A program made the translations under genes and the position numbers. Below the pieces are notes generated by a model that made no database searches, was not told the DNA's origin, and saw nothing but the letters and a program-made list of their open reading frames with translations. Below, piece by piece: positions 44,098-57,201 of a DNA stretch of 64,000 nt. Every line of letters starts with the position of its first letter. Positions within the stretch are counted from its first letter, which is position 1. Source of the stretch: Enterobacter sp. C2 (GTDB lineage: Bacteria; Pseudomonadota; Gammaproteobacteria; Enterobacterales; Enterobacteriaceae). The stretch covers positions 930,001-994,000 of the forward strand of contig NZ_CP082269.1 of assembly GCF_019880405.1 (NCBI RefSeq), written 5' to 3'.

Positions 44098-44318
44098 AGG
44101 TGTCCTCAATAAAATAAAAGCGACCGGGCGGATACAGGCAGAGTATAACCCAGAAATGCAAGTGGTCCGATGGGTGCAAAAATCTGAATACATGGCTGTT
44201 TCCAGGCAAAAATCAGTGATGTGTGCCACACTTACTGGCGTTCGATACGATTTAAGTATTAACCACTACTTCTGGCGGGCGTCATACCTGCTGGTGCATT
44301 GAAGATAAGGAGAACTCA

Positions 44319-44888
44319 ATGAAACTCGTGCACATGTTAAGTGGTTTAGCGGTTGCTGTTTCTCTGGCTGCCTGTGCCGATAAAAGCGCAGATATCCAGA
44401 CGCCCGCCCCAAACCCGAATGCCTCTATTGCTTCAACGCAGTCTGTGATTAAGCAGCCTAACGTGTCTGGTACGATTTGGATCCGCCAGAAGGTGGCCCT
44501 GCCGCCGGATGCGGTACTGACCGTTACCCTGGCCGATGCATCACAGGCTGACGTGCCGTCTAAAGTCATCGCCCAGCGTGCCGTTCGTACCGAAGGTAAA
44601 CAGGCTCCGTTCAGCTATGAACTGCCGTTTGACCCGGCGCTGGTGCAGCCAGACGCGCGTATTCTGCTAAGCGCAGCGATTACGGTTGATAATAAACTGG
44701 TGTTTATTACCGACGGCATCAAACCCGCTGTTAACCAGGGCGGTACTCGTATCGACCTGAACCTGGTCCCGGTCCAGCAGACGGCGCTGCCGATGCAGCA
44801 GGGCGGCGGGGCGGCAACTACCGTACCGTCTACCTCGCCAACGCAGGTTAGCCCCTCTTCGGCAACCCCTGCTCCGACGCAGCTGTAA
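44319..44888 (+). CDS. ybaY: YbaY family lipoprotein
   Basis: 189-residue lipoprotein, lipobox LAAC with Cys19, Ala-Asp follow. Contains the YbaY domain (PNVSGTIWIRQKVALPPDAVLTVTL), implicated in motility/glycan-related roles in some work; function unclear. C-terminal tail is Pro/Ser/Thr rich. Confidence 0.9.
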   Translation: MKLVHMLSGLAVAVSLAACADKSADIQTPAPNPNASIASTQSVIKQPNVSGTIWIRQKVALPPDAVLTVTLADASQADVPSKVIAQRAVRTEGKQAPFSYELPFDPALVQPDARILLSAAITVDNKLVFITDGIKPAVNQGGTRIDLNLVPVQQTALPMQQGGGAATTVPSTSPTQVSPSSATPAPTQL

Positions 44889-44892
44889 TCAT

Positions 44893-44920
44893 AAAACCCT
44901 CTCCTCTGGAGAGGGTTTTT
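44893..44920 (+). terminator. Terminator of ybaY
   Basis: Stem AAAACCCTCTCC/GGAGAGGGTTTT, loop TCT, then T. It abuts the ybaZ stop codon and is likely bidirectional. Confidence 0.9.
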
Positions 44921-45234
44921 CAATATCTCCAGCGATACCGCGCTAAATCTATCTCTCCACTGCCTGTTACCGGAACGCCATCGGCGAGCAGGGCCTGACG
45001 CTGGCGCTGCAGATCCGGCCCGGTGAGGGAGATCTGCCCCTGACGATTTACCACCCGATGCCACGGCAGCGTGCTGCCCTCCGGCAGGCGTCTGAGCACG
45101 CCGCCTACCTGGCGTGCCGCACGGGGAGAACCCGCCAGCCGCGCCACCTCGCCGTAGGTGGTCACCGAGCCGGGCGGTATCGCGGCAACGATTTGCCACA
45201 CCCGCTGGGGAAAAGAGTCATTGTCTGCCATCAT
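44920..45234 (-). CDS. ybaZ: Alkyltransferase-like protein YbaZ (Atl)
   Basis: 104-residue DNA alkyltransferase-like protein. The active-site Cys of O6-alkylguanine transferases (PCHRV) is replaced by Trp in PWHRVV, the mark of ATL proteins that bind alkylated guanine and hand it to nucleotide excision repair. The rest of the core (GSPRAARQVGGVLRRLPEGSTL) is conserved. Confidence 0.95.
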   Translation of the reverse strand: MMADNDSFPQRVWQIVAAIPPGSVTTYGEVARLAGSPRAARQVGGVLRRLPEGSTLPWHRVVNRQGQISLTGPDLQRQRQALLADGVPVTGSGEIDLARYRWRY

Positions 45235-45327
45235 GGTTTCCTGAAGAGTCTCTCACCAGCATAATCAGCGCGTGCGAGCCTGTGAAGAGGCGGTTGCGCA
45301 ATAAACCAGCATCCAGCAGGGCGCGGC

Positions 45328-45356
45328 TTGCAATTGCCGGGCCGTACAGTGATAAT
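45328..45356 (+). promoter_or_regulatory. ffs promoter
   Basis: TTGCAA -35, 17-bp spacer, GATAAT -10. Predicted start near 45363, about 26 nt before the mature 4.5S RNA, fitting RNase P processing known in E. coli. Confidence 0.75.
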
Positions 45357-45388
45357 GCGTCCGCGCGTTGGTTAACAACGCTCTCAAT

Positions 45389-45502
45389 GGGGGCCCTGTT
45401 GGTTCTCCCGCAACGCTACTCTGTTTACCAGGTCAGATCCGGAAGGAAGCAGCCAGAGCAGATGACGTGTGTGCCGGGATGTAGCTGGCAGGGCCCCCAC
45501 CC
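45389..45502 (+). ncRNA. ffs: 4.5S RNA, signal recognition particle RNA
   Basis: 114-nt SRP RNA matching E. coli ffs in length and core: GGGGGCCCUGUUGG start, GUCCGGAAGG-type apical loop (here AGATCCGGAAGGAAGCAGCC), and 3' end GGGCCCCCACCC that pairs with the 5' end. The GGAA tetraloop and the Ffh-binding internal loop are retained. Confidence 0.97.
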
Positions 45503-45586
45503 ATTTCTGCTCCCCAGGTTCTCTTTCTTTGTTTTATCCTACGAATCGTATATGTCTTCATATGAAAGTCTGGAGAAGGGACGGCA

Positions 45587-46195
45587 ATGACAACTAAAGT
45601 GACGCGTATCGTTTACAGTTTTTCTCTCTTAATGGCGGCATTTGCTTCGTATGCCACAACGCTACAGTCTGGCATGTACGAAGGTCTGCTACTGGCTGTT
45701 TCACCGACGGGAAATATCACGGGATACTACTCCGAATCGGCTGAAGATAGCGTGAAGCGTACCTGCACCTTCTTTCTGACAGGCCATGTTTCAGCGCAGC
45801 AGCCGGACAAGATCACCTCCTGGTCTTCCTCTGTTCTCCCAGGCTATATTGCGGCTAATTCAACGGGTGTCACATTAACCCTTCCCGATGGGCAAAATCA
45901 TGCGGGTTGTATGAGTGTGCTGATGCCTGAAATTGCCACAGGCCTGGAGCTGGATACGACGCAGCAGACACGCTGGCAAACGCTGATGCAGGTAAGCAGC
46001 CCGCACGCTTATCTGAGCACCACGCCTGATGCCGCGACCCGACGTAAAGCATGGATCGTTAAAGGCGACGTGGTGGGAGTAATAGAGAGACAGGCTGGCT
46101 GGACAAAAGTTGAGTTTGTTAACGGCAGTGGAAAGACGACGCCCGGCTGGGTGAGCAGTAATGATCTGCAGCCATTAACACCTCCGGCATCCTGA
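45587..46195 (+). CDS. Secreted SH3-domain protein of unknown function
   Basis: 202 residues. A signal peptide of about 23 residues (FSLLMAAFASYA) is followed by an Ig-like or beta-rich part with two Cys, and a C-terminal bacterial SH3-like domain (AWIVKGDVVGVIERQAGWTKVEF, GWVSSNDL). Likely a periplasmic or surface protein that binds cell wall or is a stress factor. No E. coli K-12 orthologue at this position. First gene of the accessory block after ffs. Function not known. Confidence 0.7.
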   Translation: MTTKVTRIVYSFSLLMAAFASYATTLQSGMYEGLLLAVSPTGNITGYYSESAEDSVKRTCTFFLTGHVSAQQPDKITSWSSSVLPGYIAANSTGVTLTLPDGQNHAGCMSVLMPEIATGLELDTTQQTRWQTLMQVSSPHAYLSTTPDAATRRKAWIVKGDVVGVIERQAGWTKVEFVNGSGKTTPGWVSSNDLQPLTPPAS

Positions 46196-46464
46196 TCGGT
46201 TTACTTCTCTCCTGAACCCAATATTGCCGAGCGCGGCTTTCGCATCGGCAATCTTTAGCCTTATCTAAAATCACGCCTCTGTCGTATTGCCTGACATCTA
46301 TTTGTCATTAAACTGAAATGGTATTGTCATTTTTATGTCATATATTCCTGCCACAGTATTATTACAGTCATGCGATCGACAGCGTTTAAAGAAAACTATT
46401 TCTGGATCAACGGAAAAAGCTGGTGTATTAATTACTCGTCTCATTTATACCGAAAGGGATACTC

Positions 46465-46713
46465 ATGGTCAGCGCAGTGTTAAACGTTAAAATTGACGAA
46501 GCTGTAAAAGAGAAACTTCGCCAGTATGCAGAGGCGAATAATGAGAACCTCAGCACGGCAACCGAAAAGCTGCTTCTGCTCGCGCTTGAATCAAGCGAGG
46601 GCGAGGTCTCCGAAGAAGATATCGACAGCCAGCATACGGAAGAAGAGAACGCATCGGCCCTGAGTGTGAAAGAGATCAAGGCGTTACGTAAACTGCTGAA
46701 GAAGAAAAAATGA
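46465..46713 (+). CDS. Ribbon-helix-helix-like small protein (putative antitoxin)
   Basis: 82 residues, N-terminal VLNVKIDEAVKEKLRQYAEANNENLSTATEKLL fits a ribbon-helix-helix DNA-binding fold, followed by an acidic linker (SEEDIDSQHTEEEN) and a lysine-rich end (LLKKKK). SD AAAGGGAT. Its stop overlaps the start of the next gene by 4 nt (ATGA). Layout and size resemble type II toxin-antitoxin operons; family assignment is not certain. Confidence 0.6.
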   Translation: MVSAVLNVKIDEAVKEKLRQYAEANNENLSTATEKLLLLALESSEGEVSEEDIDSQHTEEENASALSVKEIKALRKLLKKKK

Positions 46714-46922
46714 AAACGCTACAGTCAACCGCCAGCAACTATGCTGAAGCCTGCGAGCAGCTGCGCTCCGGCTACGTTAAACAGGTTCGTCTGAACTGGA
46801 ACGTCGGGACCGATGAGTTTTTTCGTATTGCATCTGAGTGGTGTGATGCAGGCGCAAAAATAAAAAAACAGGGCGAGAGTTTTATTATTGCCCTGAAAGG
46901 TTTTCCTATTCCCCGGCAGTAG
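46710..46922 (+). CDS. 70-residue protein of unknown function (possible toxin partner)
   Basis: 70 residues, beginning MKTLQSTASNYAEACEQ. A predicted mixed alpha/beta fold (KQVRLNW, FFRIASEWCDAGAKI, SFIIALKGFP). Overlaps the RHH gene upstream. No recognised family. Could be a toxin, or a partner with other use. Confidence 0.55.
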   Translation: MKTLQSTASNYAEACEQLRSGYVKQVRLNWNVGTDEFFRIASEWCDAGAKIKKQGESFIIALKGFPIPRQ

Positions 46923-46956
46923 CGATATTGCGATCGGTAAACCGATCGCTGTCACA

Positions 46957-48384
46957 TTAAATATATTTCCGTTGCCTTATAATCGACGGTTGTTTAATTA
47001 ATGAAGACCATATTGGCTGTAAGGCCATAAATGCCTCCTGCAGGATCGCTTCCGGCTGGGTAAACGGCATCCGCAAATAACGTTCGAATGCCCCCGCCAG
47101 GCCAAAACGCGTTCCTGCTCCCAGATGAATACCCACGCTCTCCGCGCCGGTGGCAAATCGCGTCGCCAGCGCTTCCGGCAGCTCCACCCAAAACGAGAGT
47201 CCGCCCTGCGGGAGCTGTGTCTGCCACGCCGGAAAAATGTCCTGCATCAGGCGCAGGCAGTCGTCGCGGCGTGTGGCCAGCATGTGTCGATGGGCAGGCA
47301 AAAAGGTTTCTCCATTCTCAATCAGCCAGCGGGCGGCAAGCTGCTCCAGCACCGGCGTACCCAGATCAAGGGTGTCACGCATCTGTACCAGCGAGGCGAT
47401 AGTGCGGGCCGGGGCGCGGATCCAGCCCAGCCGCAGACCGCCCCAGAAACTTTTGGCAGCAGAGCCGAGCGAAATCACCGACCCATCCGGGCTAAAGGCA
47501 GCCAGCGGCGGCGGGGGAGGGGCGTCGTACCAGAGATCGGTCATGGTTTCGTCCACCACCAGCGTGGTGCGCGTGCGGGCCGCAATCTCCGCTACGGTTT
47601 GCCGGGTTGCAGGGTCCATACAGCGGCCGGTGGGATTATGAAAGTCCGGCATCAGATAGGCGAGCCTCGGCGAGGTCTGGCCGATGGTCGCCGCCAGCCC
47701 GTCGGTATCCCAGCCCTGCGCGGGCAGCGCAACACCAACCGGCCGGCAGGATGCCCCCTCAATCGCCGCTATCGCCAGCGGGTAGGTGGGGTGATCCACC
47801 ACCACCCGATCCCCTGGCCCGGTTAGCAGACGCAGGATCAGCGCAAAACCGCTGAGCGCCCCGTTAACAATCATCACTTCATCAGGCCGGGTCGGCAGGC
47901 CGCGCGCCGCATAGCGGGCGGCGATGGCGTCGCGTAACGTTAGTAATCCCTGCTGATCGTAGCCGGTAGAGCCGAAGTGCTGCGGCATCGCGATCAGCGC
48001 CTGCTGGTACGCCTGATGGATCTCCGGGCTGGCCCCCAGCGAGGCGGTGGAGAGATCCAGAGCGCTGCCTGCGTGGGTACGGGTTGGCACCGTGCGGCTG
48101 CTTTCGGGCAGCATCACAACGGAGCCGCTGCCCTGGCGACTCAGGAGAAAGCCCTCATCCCGCAGCTGCGCCAGCCCGCTGGCTACGGTAGTGCGGCTGA
48201 TGCCGAGGGCCGCAGCCAGCTCGCGCTCGCCCGGCAGACGGGTTTCCAACGCCAGGCGACCGTCAAGGATCAGCATCCGCAGCGCCTGAGCAAGCTGCTG
48301 CCAGAGCGGCGTGCGCGAAGGGGTATGTTGCCACTGGCCTAGCAGGCGTACCAGCGACTGGCTTCCAAATCGACGTGATGACAT
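46957..48384 (-). CDS. MocR/GntR-family PLP-dependent transcriptional regulator
   Basis: 475-residue MocR regulator: N-terminal GntR winged helix (RTPLWQQLAQALRMLILDGRLALETRLPGERELAAALGISRTTV split over residues about 20-65) joined to an aminotransferase fold I domain. PLP lysine lies in SLGSAAKSFWGGLRLGW. Divergent from a YczE-type membrane protein, as in the yczR/yczE pairs of other bacteria; so it probably controls that gene. Ligand unknown. K-12 has no gene here. Confidence 0.88.
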   Translation of the reverse strand: MSSRRFGSQSLVRLLGQWQHTPSRTPLWQQLAQALRMLILDGRLALETRLPGERELAAALGISRTTVASGLAQLRDEGFLLSRQGSGSVVMLPESSRTVPTRTHAGSALDLSTASLGASPEIHQAYQQALIAMPQHFGSTGYDQQGLLTLRDAIAARYAARGLPTRPDEVMIVNGALSGFALILRLLTGPGDRVVVDHPTYPLAIAAIEGASCRPVGVALPAQGWDTDGLAATIGQTSPRLAYLMPDFHNPTGRCMDPATRQTVAEIAARTRTTLVVDETMTDLWYDAPPPPPLAAFSPDGSVISLGSAAKSFWGGLRLGWIRAPARTIASLVQMRDTLDLGTPVLEQLAARWLIENGETFLPAHRHMLATRRDDCLRLMQDIFPAWQTQLPQGGLSFWVELPEALATRFATGAESVGIHLGAGTRFGLAGAFERYLRMPFTQPEAILQEAFMALQPIWSSLIKQPSIIRQRKYI

Positions 48385-48406
48385 AGGCAGTCCACTTTTT
48401 CAAAAC

Positions 48407-48427
48407 TGGTCATTAATGATAATGCCA
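48407..48427. promoter_or_regulatory. Candidate operator of the MocR/YczE divergent promoter
   Basis: Imperfect palindrome TGGTCATTAATGATAATGCCA lies midway in the 87-bp gap. A plausible binding site for the MocR protein; prediction from symmetry only. Confidence 0.4.
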
Positions 48428-48471
48428 CTAAGAGAGAGGATGTCACTCTCTTTGATTTAATGAGGTGAACT

Positions 48472-49086
48472 ATGCTGCGGCGACTCCTGCAACTCTATAT
48501 CGGCCTGACGCTCTACGGCGTCTCTACCGCCATGTTTGTCCGGGCGGATCTCGGCGCCGATCCGTGGAACGTATTTCATCTTGGCGTAGCGAAGCTCCTT
48601 TCACTCAATATTGGCGTGGTGATGATTGCCGTCGGCGCGCTGGTGCTGCTGCTATGGATCCCCCTGCGCCAGCGTCCAGGCCTGGGCACCATCAGTAACG
48701 TGGTGATGATTGGATTAGCCGCCGACGCCGCACTGGCCCTGATGCCGCCTCTGGAGTCGCTGCTCGCTCGCAGTTTACTGCTGGCTGCCGCGGTGATAGT
48801 CAACGCGCTGGCAACCGGAATGTATATCGGGGCGGGATTCGGTGCAGGCCCGCGCGACGGCCTGATGACCGGTATTAACGCCCGTACAGGCTGGTCGGTG
48901 CGCGTGGTGCGTACCGCCATTGAGGTAGGCGTTCTGCTGCTGGGCTGCGCAATGGGCGGCACCTTTGGCGTCGGAACGGTGCTCTACGCGCTGGCGATTG
49001 GCCCGCTGATTCAGCTCTGCCTGCCGTGGTTTCGCCAGCCATCCCCGATTGTGTCCGCCCCCCAGCCGCAGGAGAGCGCGTTGTAA
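48472..49086 (+). CDS. YczE/YyaS/YitT-family membrane protein
   Basis: 204 residues with about five to six membrane segments (ALVLLLWIPL, LLLAAAVIVNALATGMYIG, LLLGCAMGGTFGVGTVLYALAIG). YczE family members accompany MocR regulators. Proposed roles include cofactor or amino-acid-related transport, none proved. RBS GAGGTGA. Confidence 0.85.
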   Translation: MLRRLLQLYIGLTLYGVSTAMFVRADLGADPWNVFHLGVAKLLSLNIGVVMIAVGALVLLLWIPLRQRPGLGTISNVVMIGLAADAALALMPPLESLLARSLLLAAAVIVNALATGMYIGAGFGAGPRDGLMTGINARTGWSVRVVRTAIEVGVLLLGCAMGGTFGVGTVLYALAIGPLIQLCLPWFRQPSPIVSAPQPQESAL

Positions 49087-49090
49087 ACCC

Positions 49091-49104
49091 GCGAAGCGCT
49101 CACA
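49091..49104. promoter_or_regulatory. lac-type operator upstream of lacI
   Basis: GCGAAGCGCTCACA is the exact reverse complement of the operator in front of lacZ (TGTGAGCGCTTCGC). A further half-site GTGAGCGCTTT lies at 49111-49121. Suggests LacI autoregulation. Confidence 0.65.
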
Positions 49105-49160
49105 GCAACGGTGAGCGCTTTGAGTTACACTGGCGGCACGCCAGCTGCCAGGGTAACCCC

Positions 49161-50144
49161 ATGAAATCCATTACGCTTTATGATGTCGCCCGTTTTGCGG
49201 GTGTCTCCTACCAGACCGTCTCCCGCGTCATTAACCAGGCGGAGCACGTTTCGGCTCGTACCCGCGAGAAAGTGCTGTTTGCCATGCGCGAGCTGAACTA
49301 CGTTCCCAACCGGGGCGCGCAGCAGCTGGCGGGTAAGCGTAGCCGCACCCTGGGGCTGCTCACCAGCGATCTGGCTCTCCATGCGCCGTCGCAGATCGCC
49401 TCGGCGGTGAAAAACCGCGCCGCGCAGGCCGGGGCTGGGGTGATCATCGCTATGCCCGAGCAGGCGACCCAGGCAGCCTGTGTGCTGGCGTTGCAGGAGC
49501 TGCTGGCCCAGCGGGTCACCGGGCTGCTGATCAACCTGCCGTTGGAGGACGATCAGGCCGAAGAGCTTGCGGCGCTGGCGCATCCGACGCCAACGCTGTT
49601 TCTCGACGTCAGCCCGACGGCTAGGGTGAATAGCCTGGTATTTGATGCCGCAGAAGGGGCAAGGCTGGGGGCAGAGCATGTGTTGACCCTGGGCCATCGC
49701 GTTATTGCCCTGCTCGCCGGGCCGCCTGGCTCGGTGTCAGCCCGGGCGCGCCTTGCGGGCTGGCTGGAGACGCTGGAGAATGCCAGGGTCACGCCAGCGG
49801 CTACCGCGCACGGCGACTGGAGCGCGGCCTCAGGGTATGAACAGGCGCAGCGGCTGCTGGCCTCTCACCCGCAGCCTGAGGCCATTCTGGTGGCCAACGA
49901 TCAGATGGCGCTTGGCGTCCTGCGCGCCTGTGCGGAAAAGGGCTTCGCCGTGCCCGGACAGATCTCGGTTATCGGCTATGACGATACCGCCGATAGCGCC
50001 TGGTATACGCCACCGCTGACCACGATACGTCAGGCTTTTAAAGAGGCAGGAGAGCGCAGCGTTGACTGGCTGCTTCAGCCTCCCGCTGATGAACTAAGCC
50101 AGACGCTGCTGCCGGTGACGCTGGTCATTCGCAGCTCGGCCTAA
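49161..50144 (+). CDS. lacI: LacI-type lactose repressor, without tetramerisation tail
   Basis: 327 residues against 360 in E. coli LacI. N-terminal HTH ITLYDVARFAGVSYQTVSRVINQA, whose recognition helix is nearly the LacI sequence (YQTVSRV), then hinge and PBP-like ligand core (GYDDTADS). The C-terminal leucine heptad helix (E. coli 340-357) is absent, so a dimer is expected. Start ATG at 49161; an extension upstream overlapping the previous gene is not supported. Directly upstream of lacZ, same strand. Confidence 0.85.
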   Translation: MKSITLYDVARFAGVSYQTVSRVINQAEHVSARTREKVLFAMRELNYVPNRGAQQLAGKRSRTLGLLTSDLALHAPSQIASAVKNRAAQAGAGVIIAMPEQATQAACVLALQELLAQRVTGLLINLPLEDDQAEELAALAHPTPTLFLDVSPTARVNSLVFDAAEGARLGAEHVLTLGHRVIALLAGPPGSVSARARLAGWLETLENARVTPAATAHGDWSAASGYEQAQRLLASHPQPEAILVANDQMALGVLRACAEKGFAVPGQISVIGYDDTADSAWYTPPLTTIRQAFKEAGERSVDWLLQPPADELSQTLLPVTLVIRSSA

Positions 50145-50159
50145 AAACCTTTTCGCTTT

Positions 50160-50221
50160 TGTGATCGCTCCCGCTTATAGCGATGGCGATCCTTTACCTT
50201 TCTTCCTTGTCCGGGCATGGT
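50160..50221 (+). promoter_or_regulatory. lacZ promoter with CRP site
   Basis: TGTGA-N6-CCGCT CRP-like site centred near 50167.5; -35 TTTACC at 50193-50198; -10 CATGGT at 50216-50221 with a 17-bp spacer. If transcription starts near 50228, the CRP site is at about -60.5, close to the -61.5 of the E. coli lac promoter. The right CRP half and -10 are weak. Confidence 0.6.
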
Positions 50222-50230
50222 ACAGAAAAT

Positions 50231-54901
<4,671 letters not shown>

Positions 54902-55610
54902 CAAACATTCCTTTTTGATATATGGCGAAAGAGAGTGGTTTACAGTACTCCCATGTTTATACCACTCTATGCAATCCTCCTCTGCTATTTTGCGCTACAG
55001 GTCATGGCTGGCTCCTCATAATGGCAGGATCGCGTGCTTTTGCGCAAAACGCATAAGGTAGATGAGGTGGGGGGGCAGGCTCTCGGTAGCCCAAAATGAT
55101 AAGAGCCCTGACTTGAGAAGCCAGGGCTCTTAGGGTACTACAGATATTGCGTTTAACATTAAGGAACTTAACTACATGATACTGCTTATGGTACTGCTTT
55201 AAATGTACACGTTTAAGGTCTTAGACCTCGGTACTCAAGTACACACCCTTCGCGATATACACTATTTGATGCGTGGCCTTACTTCCATTGCGATTTAAAA
55301 CATGACGTTTTAACTCACAACCCATACAACATAAAACAGAGCCTTACATCATCGCGATTTCGTTCACACCCTGCGATTGTAGAAACTGACTACGTGGCCT
55401 TAAAGCGTCATCGGGTAGGCTTGCAACTGATTTACGCTACGCCGACTCTCCCATACAACAATGCTTCGTGGCCTTTATCGCATCTATTAACTACATCTAA
55501 CTTAACTACTTCTTACTACCTAACAGCGACCTCACTAAGCAACGCTGTTACCTTAAATCTAATACTTTTTGTGCGTATGTCAATACGGGACGAGACAATT
55601 ACCTGGCGAC
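54902..55610. other. pdeB-ylaC gap
   Basis: 709 bp without a credible protein gene. Most of it (about 55092-55583) is the ncRNA candidate described separately. The remainder, 54902-55090, holds the pdeB promoter and the low-complexity GTGGGGGGGCAGG at about 55067-55079. Confidence 0.5.
55092..55549 (-). ncRNA. Candidate non-coding RNA with internal degenerate repeats
   Basis: Minus-strand unit with TTGACA at 55578-55583, 16-bp spacer, TAGATT at 55556-55561 (start near 55549), and a terminal hairpin TAAGAGCCCTG/CAGGGCTCTTA (55100-55132), followed by ATCATTTT. The body has no sustained reading frame. Internal repeats: AAGGCCACG three times (plus-strand 55272, 55393, 55467), TTGTATGGG twice (55321, 55450), GTAGTTAA three times (55168, 55487, 55502), plus an 18-nt degenerate pair ATCGC-ATG-GTAAGGC. 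A 5' hairpin AACAGCG/CGCTGTT opens it. Identity unknown; could also be a decayed element or the ylaC 3' UTR. Confidence 0.45.
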
Positions 55611-56105
55611 TCAGGATGCCACCTGCTGCTGAGCGTGCGGCCCGCTTTTCGGCTTCGTCAGAGAGTAGATATCGTAGAACGAAAGCTCGCCTTTTCTCTG
55701 TACCATCTGCTGCAGCTGGCTCTTTTGCGCAGCCTCAACCTTAGGCGACTGCATAATAGCGTCGATCAGCGCCGGCGGCACAAAGCGCGTGTTGTACCAC
55801 TCGCCGTTATAGCAGACGCGGAAATCGAGCACGTCGATATCCTCATAGCGGTAGCGCGGGTAAACATCAAAGAAGAAGAAGCCGTTCAGCAGGGCAAAAA
55901 GCACCACCAGCAGCCAGACGGAGCCTGCTAAGGTTTCAGACTGGAGCATAACCGCCAGGGTAGCAAACCAGCCAACATACATGCCGATAAACAGCCAGGG
56001 ATGGTTGCGGATAAAGCTAATGCTGAAGCGTGGCCGGTTGTCACGCTTCTCGCGAATATTTAGCTCGTTGATCGTTTGGTTAAGCAGTCGCTCTATTTCT
56101 GTCAT
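55611..56105 (-). CDS. ylaC: Inner membrane protein YlaC
   Basis: 164 residues (E. coli 156), two membrane helices in the middle ([17 protein letters not shown] and [17 protein letters not shown]), cytosolic ends. Unknown function. Confidence 0.92.
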   Translation of the reverse strand: MTEIERLLNQTINELNIREKRDNRPRFSISFIRNHPWLFIGMYVGWFATLAVMLQSETLAGSVWLLVVLFALLNGFFFFDVYPRYRYEDIDVLDFRVCYNGEWYNTRFVPPALIDAIMQSPKVEAAQKSQLQQMVQRKGELSFYDIYSLTKPKSGPHAQQQVAS

Positions 56106-56207
56106 TTTTTACCTTTGGGGATCGCACAAAACGCAGGTGAAACAGCCTATTTTACGCTCTGCGCTGATAAAAAAAAGTAACAGCCAGGCAACAAAAAAGC
56201 ATAACAG

Positions 56208-56774
56208 TTATGCCGACGACGCCGACAGCTTTTTAATAATCCGCGCGGGATTACCCGCCACCACCACGTCGTCAGGGATATCACGGATCACCACACTACC
56301 GGAGCCGATAACGACGTTGTTGCCAATGGTCACGCCCGGGTTTATCACAGCCCGACCGCCGACCCAGACGTTGTTGCCAATGGTCACGGGTGCACCGAAC
56401 TCTAATCCGCTGTTACGTTCGGTGGCATCAACGGGATGGGTGGCGGTGTAGATGTGCACCCCTGGGGCGAACATGCAGTTATCGCCAATATGGATAGGGC
56501 AAACGTCTAACATTACGCAGTCAAAATTGGCATAAAAATCATTGCCGAGGAAAATGTTATAGCCGTAGTCGCAGCGAAAGCTCGGCTCGATATAGGCATT
56601 ACCGCTTTTACCGAGCAGCTCGGCAAGCAGGCCGCGCCGTTCGCTCTTTTCGCCAGGAGCGGAGTGGTTGTACTGATGCAGCAGCTCCCTGGCACGCAGG
56701 CGATCTGCCCGTAATGTTTCATCGCCAGCTCGGTAGAGTTGTCCGGCAATCATTTTCTGCTTTTCTGTACTCAT
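56208..56774 (-). CDS. maa: Maltose O-acetyltransferase
   Basis: 188-residue left-handed beta-helix acetyltransferase using acetyl-CoA on sugars such as maltose and glucose. Hexapeptide repeats ([28 protein letters not shown]) and the catalytic His in TATHPVDA are visible. A consensus CRP site lies upstream. Confidence 0.93.
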   Translation of the reverse strand: MSTEKQKMIAGQLYRAGDETLRADRLRARELLHQYNHSAPGEKSERRGLLAELLGKSGNAYIEPSFRCDYGYNIFLGNDFYANFDCVMLDVCPIHIGDNCMFAPGVHIYTATHPVDATERNSGLEFGAPVTIGNNVWVGGRAVINPGVTIGNNVVIGSGSVVIRDIPDDVVVAGNPARIIKKLSASSA

Positions 56775-56850
56775 GGCTATCTCACTGTTAAACGTAACAG
56801 GAACATCCTGGATGGAGATAGCCGGGAAGAGTATCGCGCTGAGTTTAGAA

Positions 56851-56866
56851 TGTGATAAAGCTCACA
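56851..56866. promoter_or_regulatory. Consensus CRP site upstream of maa
   Basis: TGTGATAAAGCTCACA: both half sites match TGTGA-N6-TCACA perfectly. Centre is about 84 bp upstream of the maa ATG, the only nearby gene start in the right direction. Confidence 0.8.
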
Positions 56867-56955
56867 TTACTTTATAAGACAAAACCCCGGCGCTCAAACC
56901 CATCAAAACACGTCTGATAAAGGCAGCGAGAAATGGCTATGACACGGTGCGCAGA

Positions 56956-57174
56956 CTAACGAACAAACTTCCACACAGAGGAGGGGATTTTGTCATACAG
57001 TTTATTCATGGTCAGTTCAGCCAGGCGATGATCGGCTGCGGAATAAAAGACTGTGAGCTCGTTGTCAGACAGTTCGTATTTATTTTTTTCAATCACCCGT
57101 TCAAGCGTGTCAATTGTCTGACAGCGCCTTAGGCGCATCAAATAATCTACTTTGGTTAATGGTTTATCAGACAT
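56956..57174 (-). CDS. hha: Hemolysin expression modulator Hha
   Basis: 72-residue Hha/YmoA family nucleoid partner that joins H-NS to silence horizontally acquired genes. Sequence [19 protein letters not shown] is typical. Second gene of tomB-hha (27 bp gap). Confidence 0.97.
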   Translation of the reverse strand: MSDKPLTKVDYLMRLRRCQTIDTLERVIEKNKYELSDNELTVFYSAADHRLAELTMNKLYDKIPSSVWKFVR

Positions 57175-57201
57175 AAATTCACCTATGTATTTGTAATAGT
57201 T

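Noticed and set aside
54902-54904. TTG start for pdeB
   Set aside because: An ATG directly follows with the SD AAGGAA at good spacing, so the TTG is unnecessary.
55141-55560. CRISPR array or tandem repeat
   Set aside because: Repeated words are only 8-9 bp, irregularly spaced (about 74 to 121 bp) and not the 28-36 bp repeat plus spacer pattern; no cas genes.
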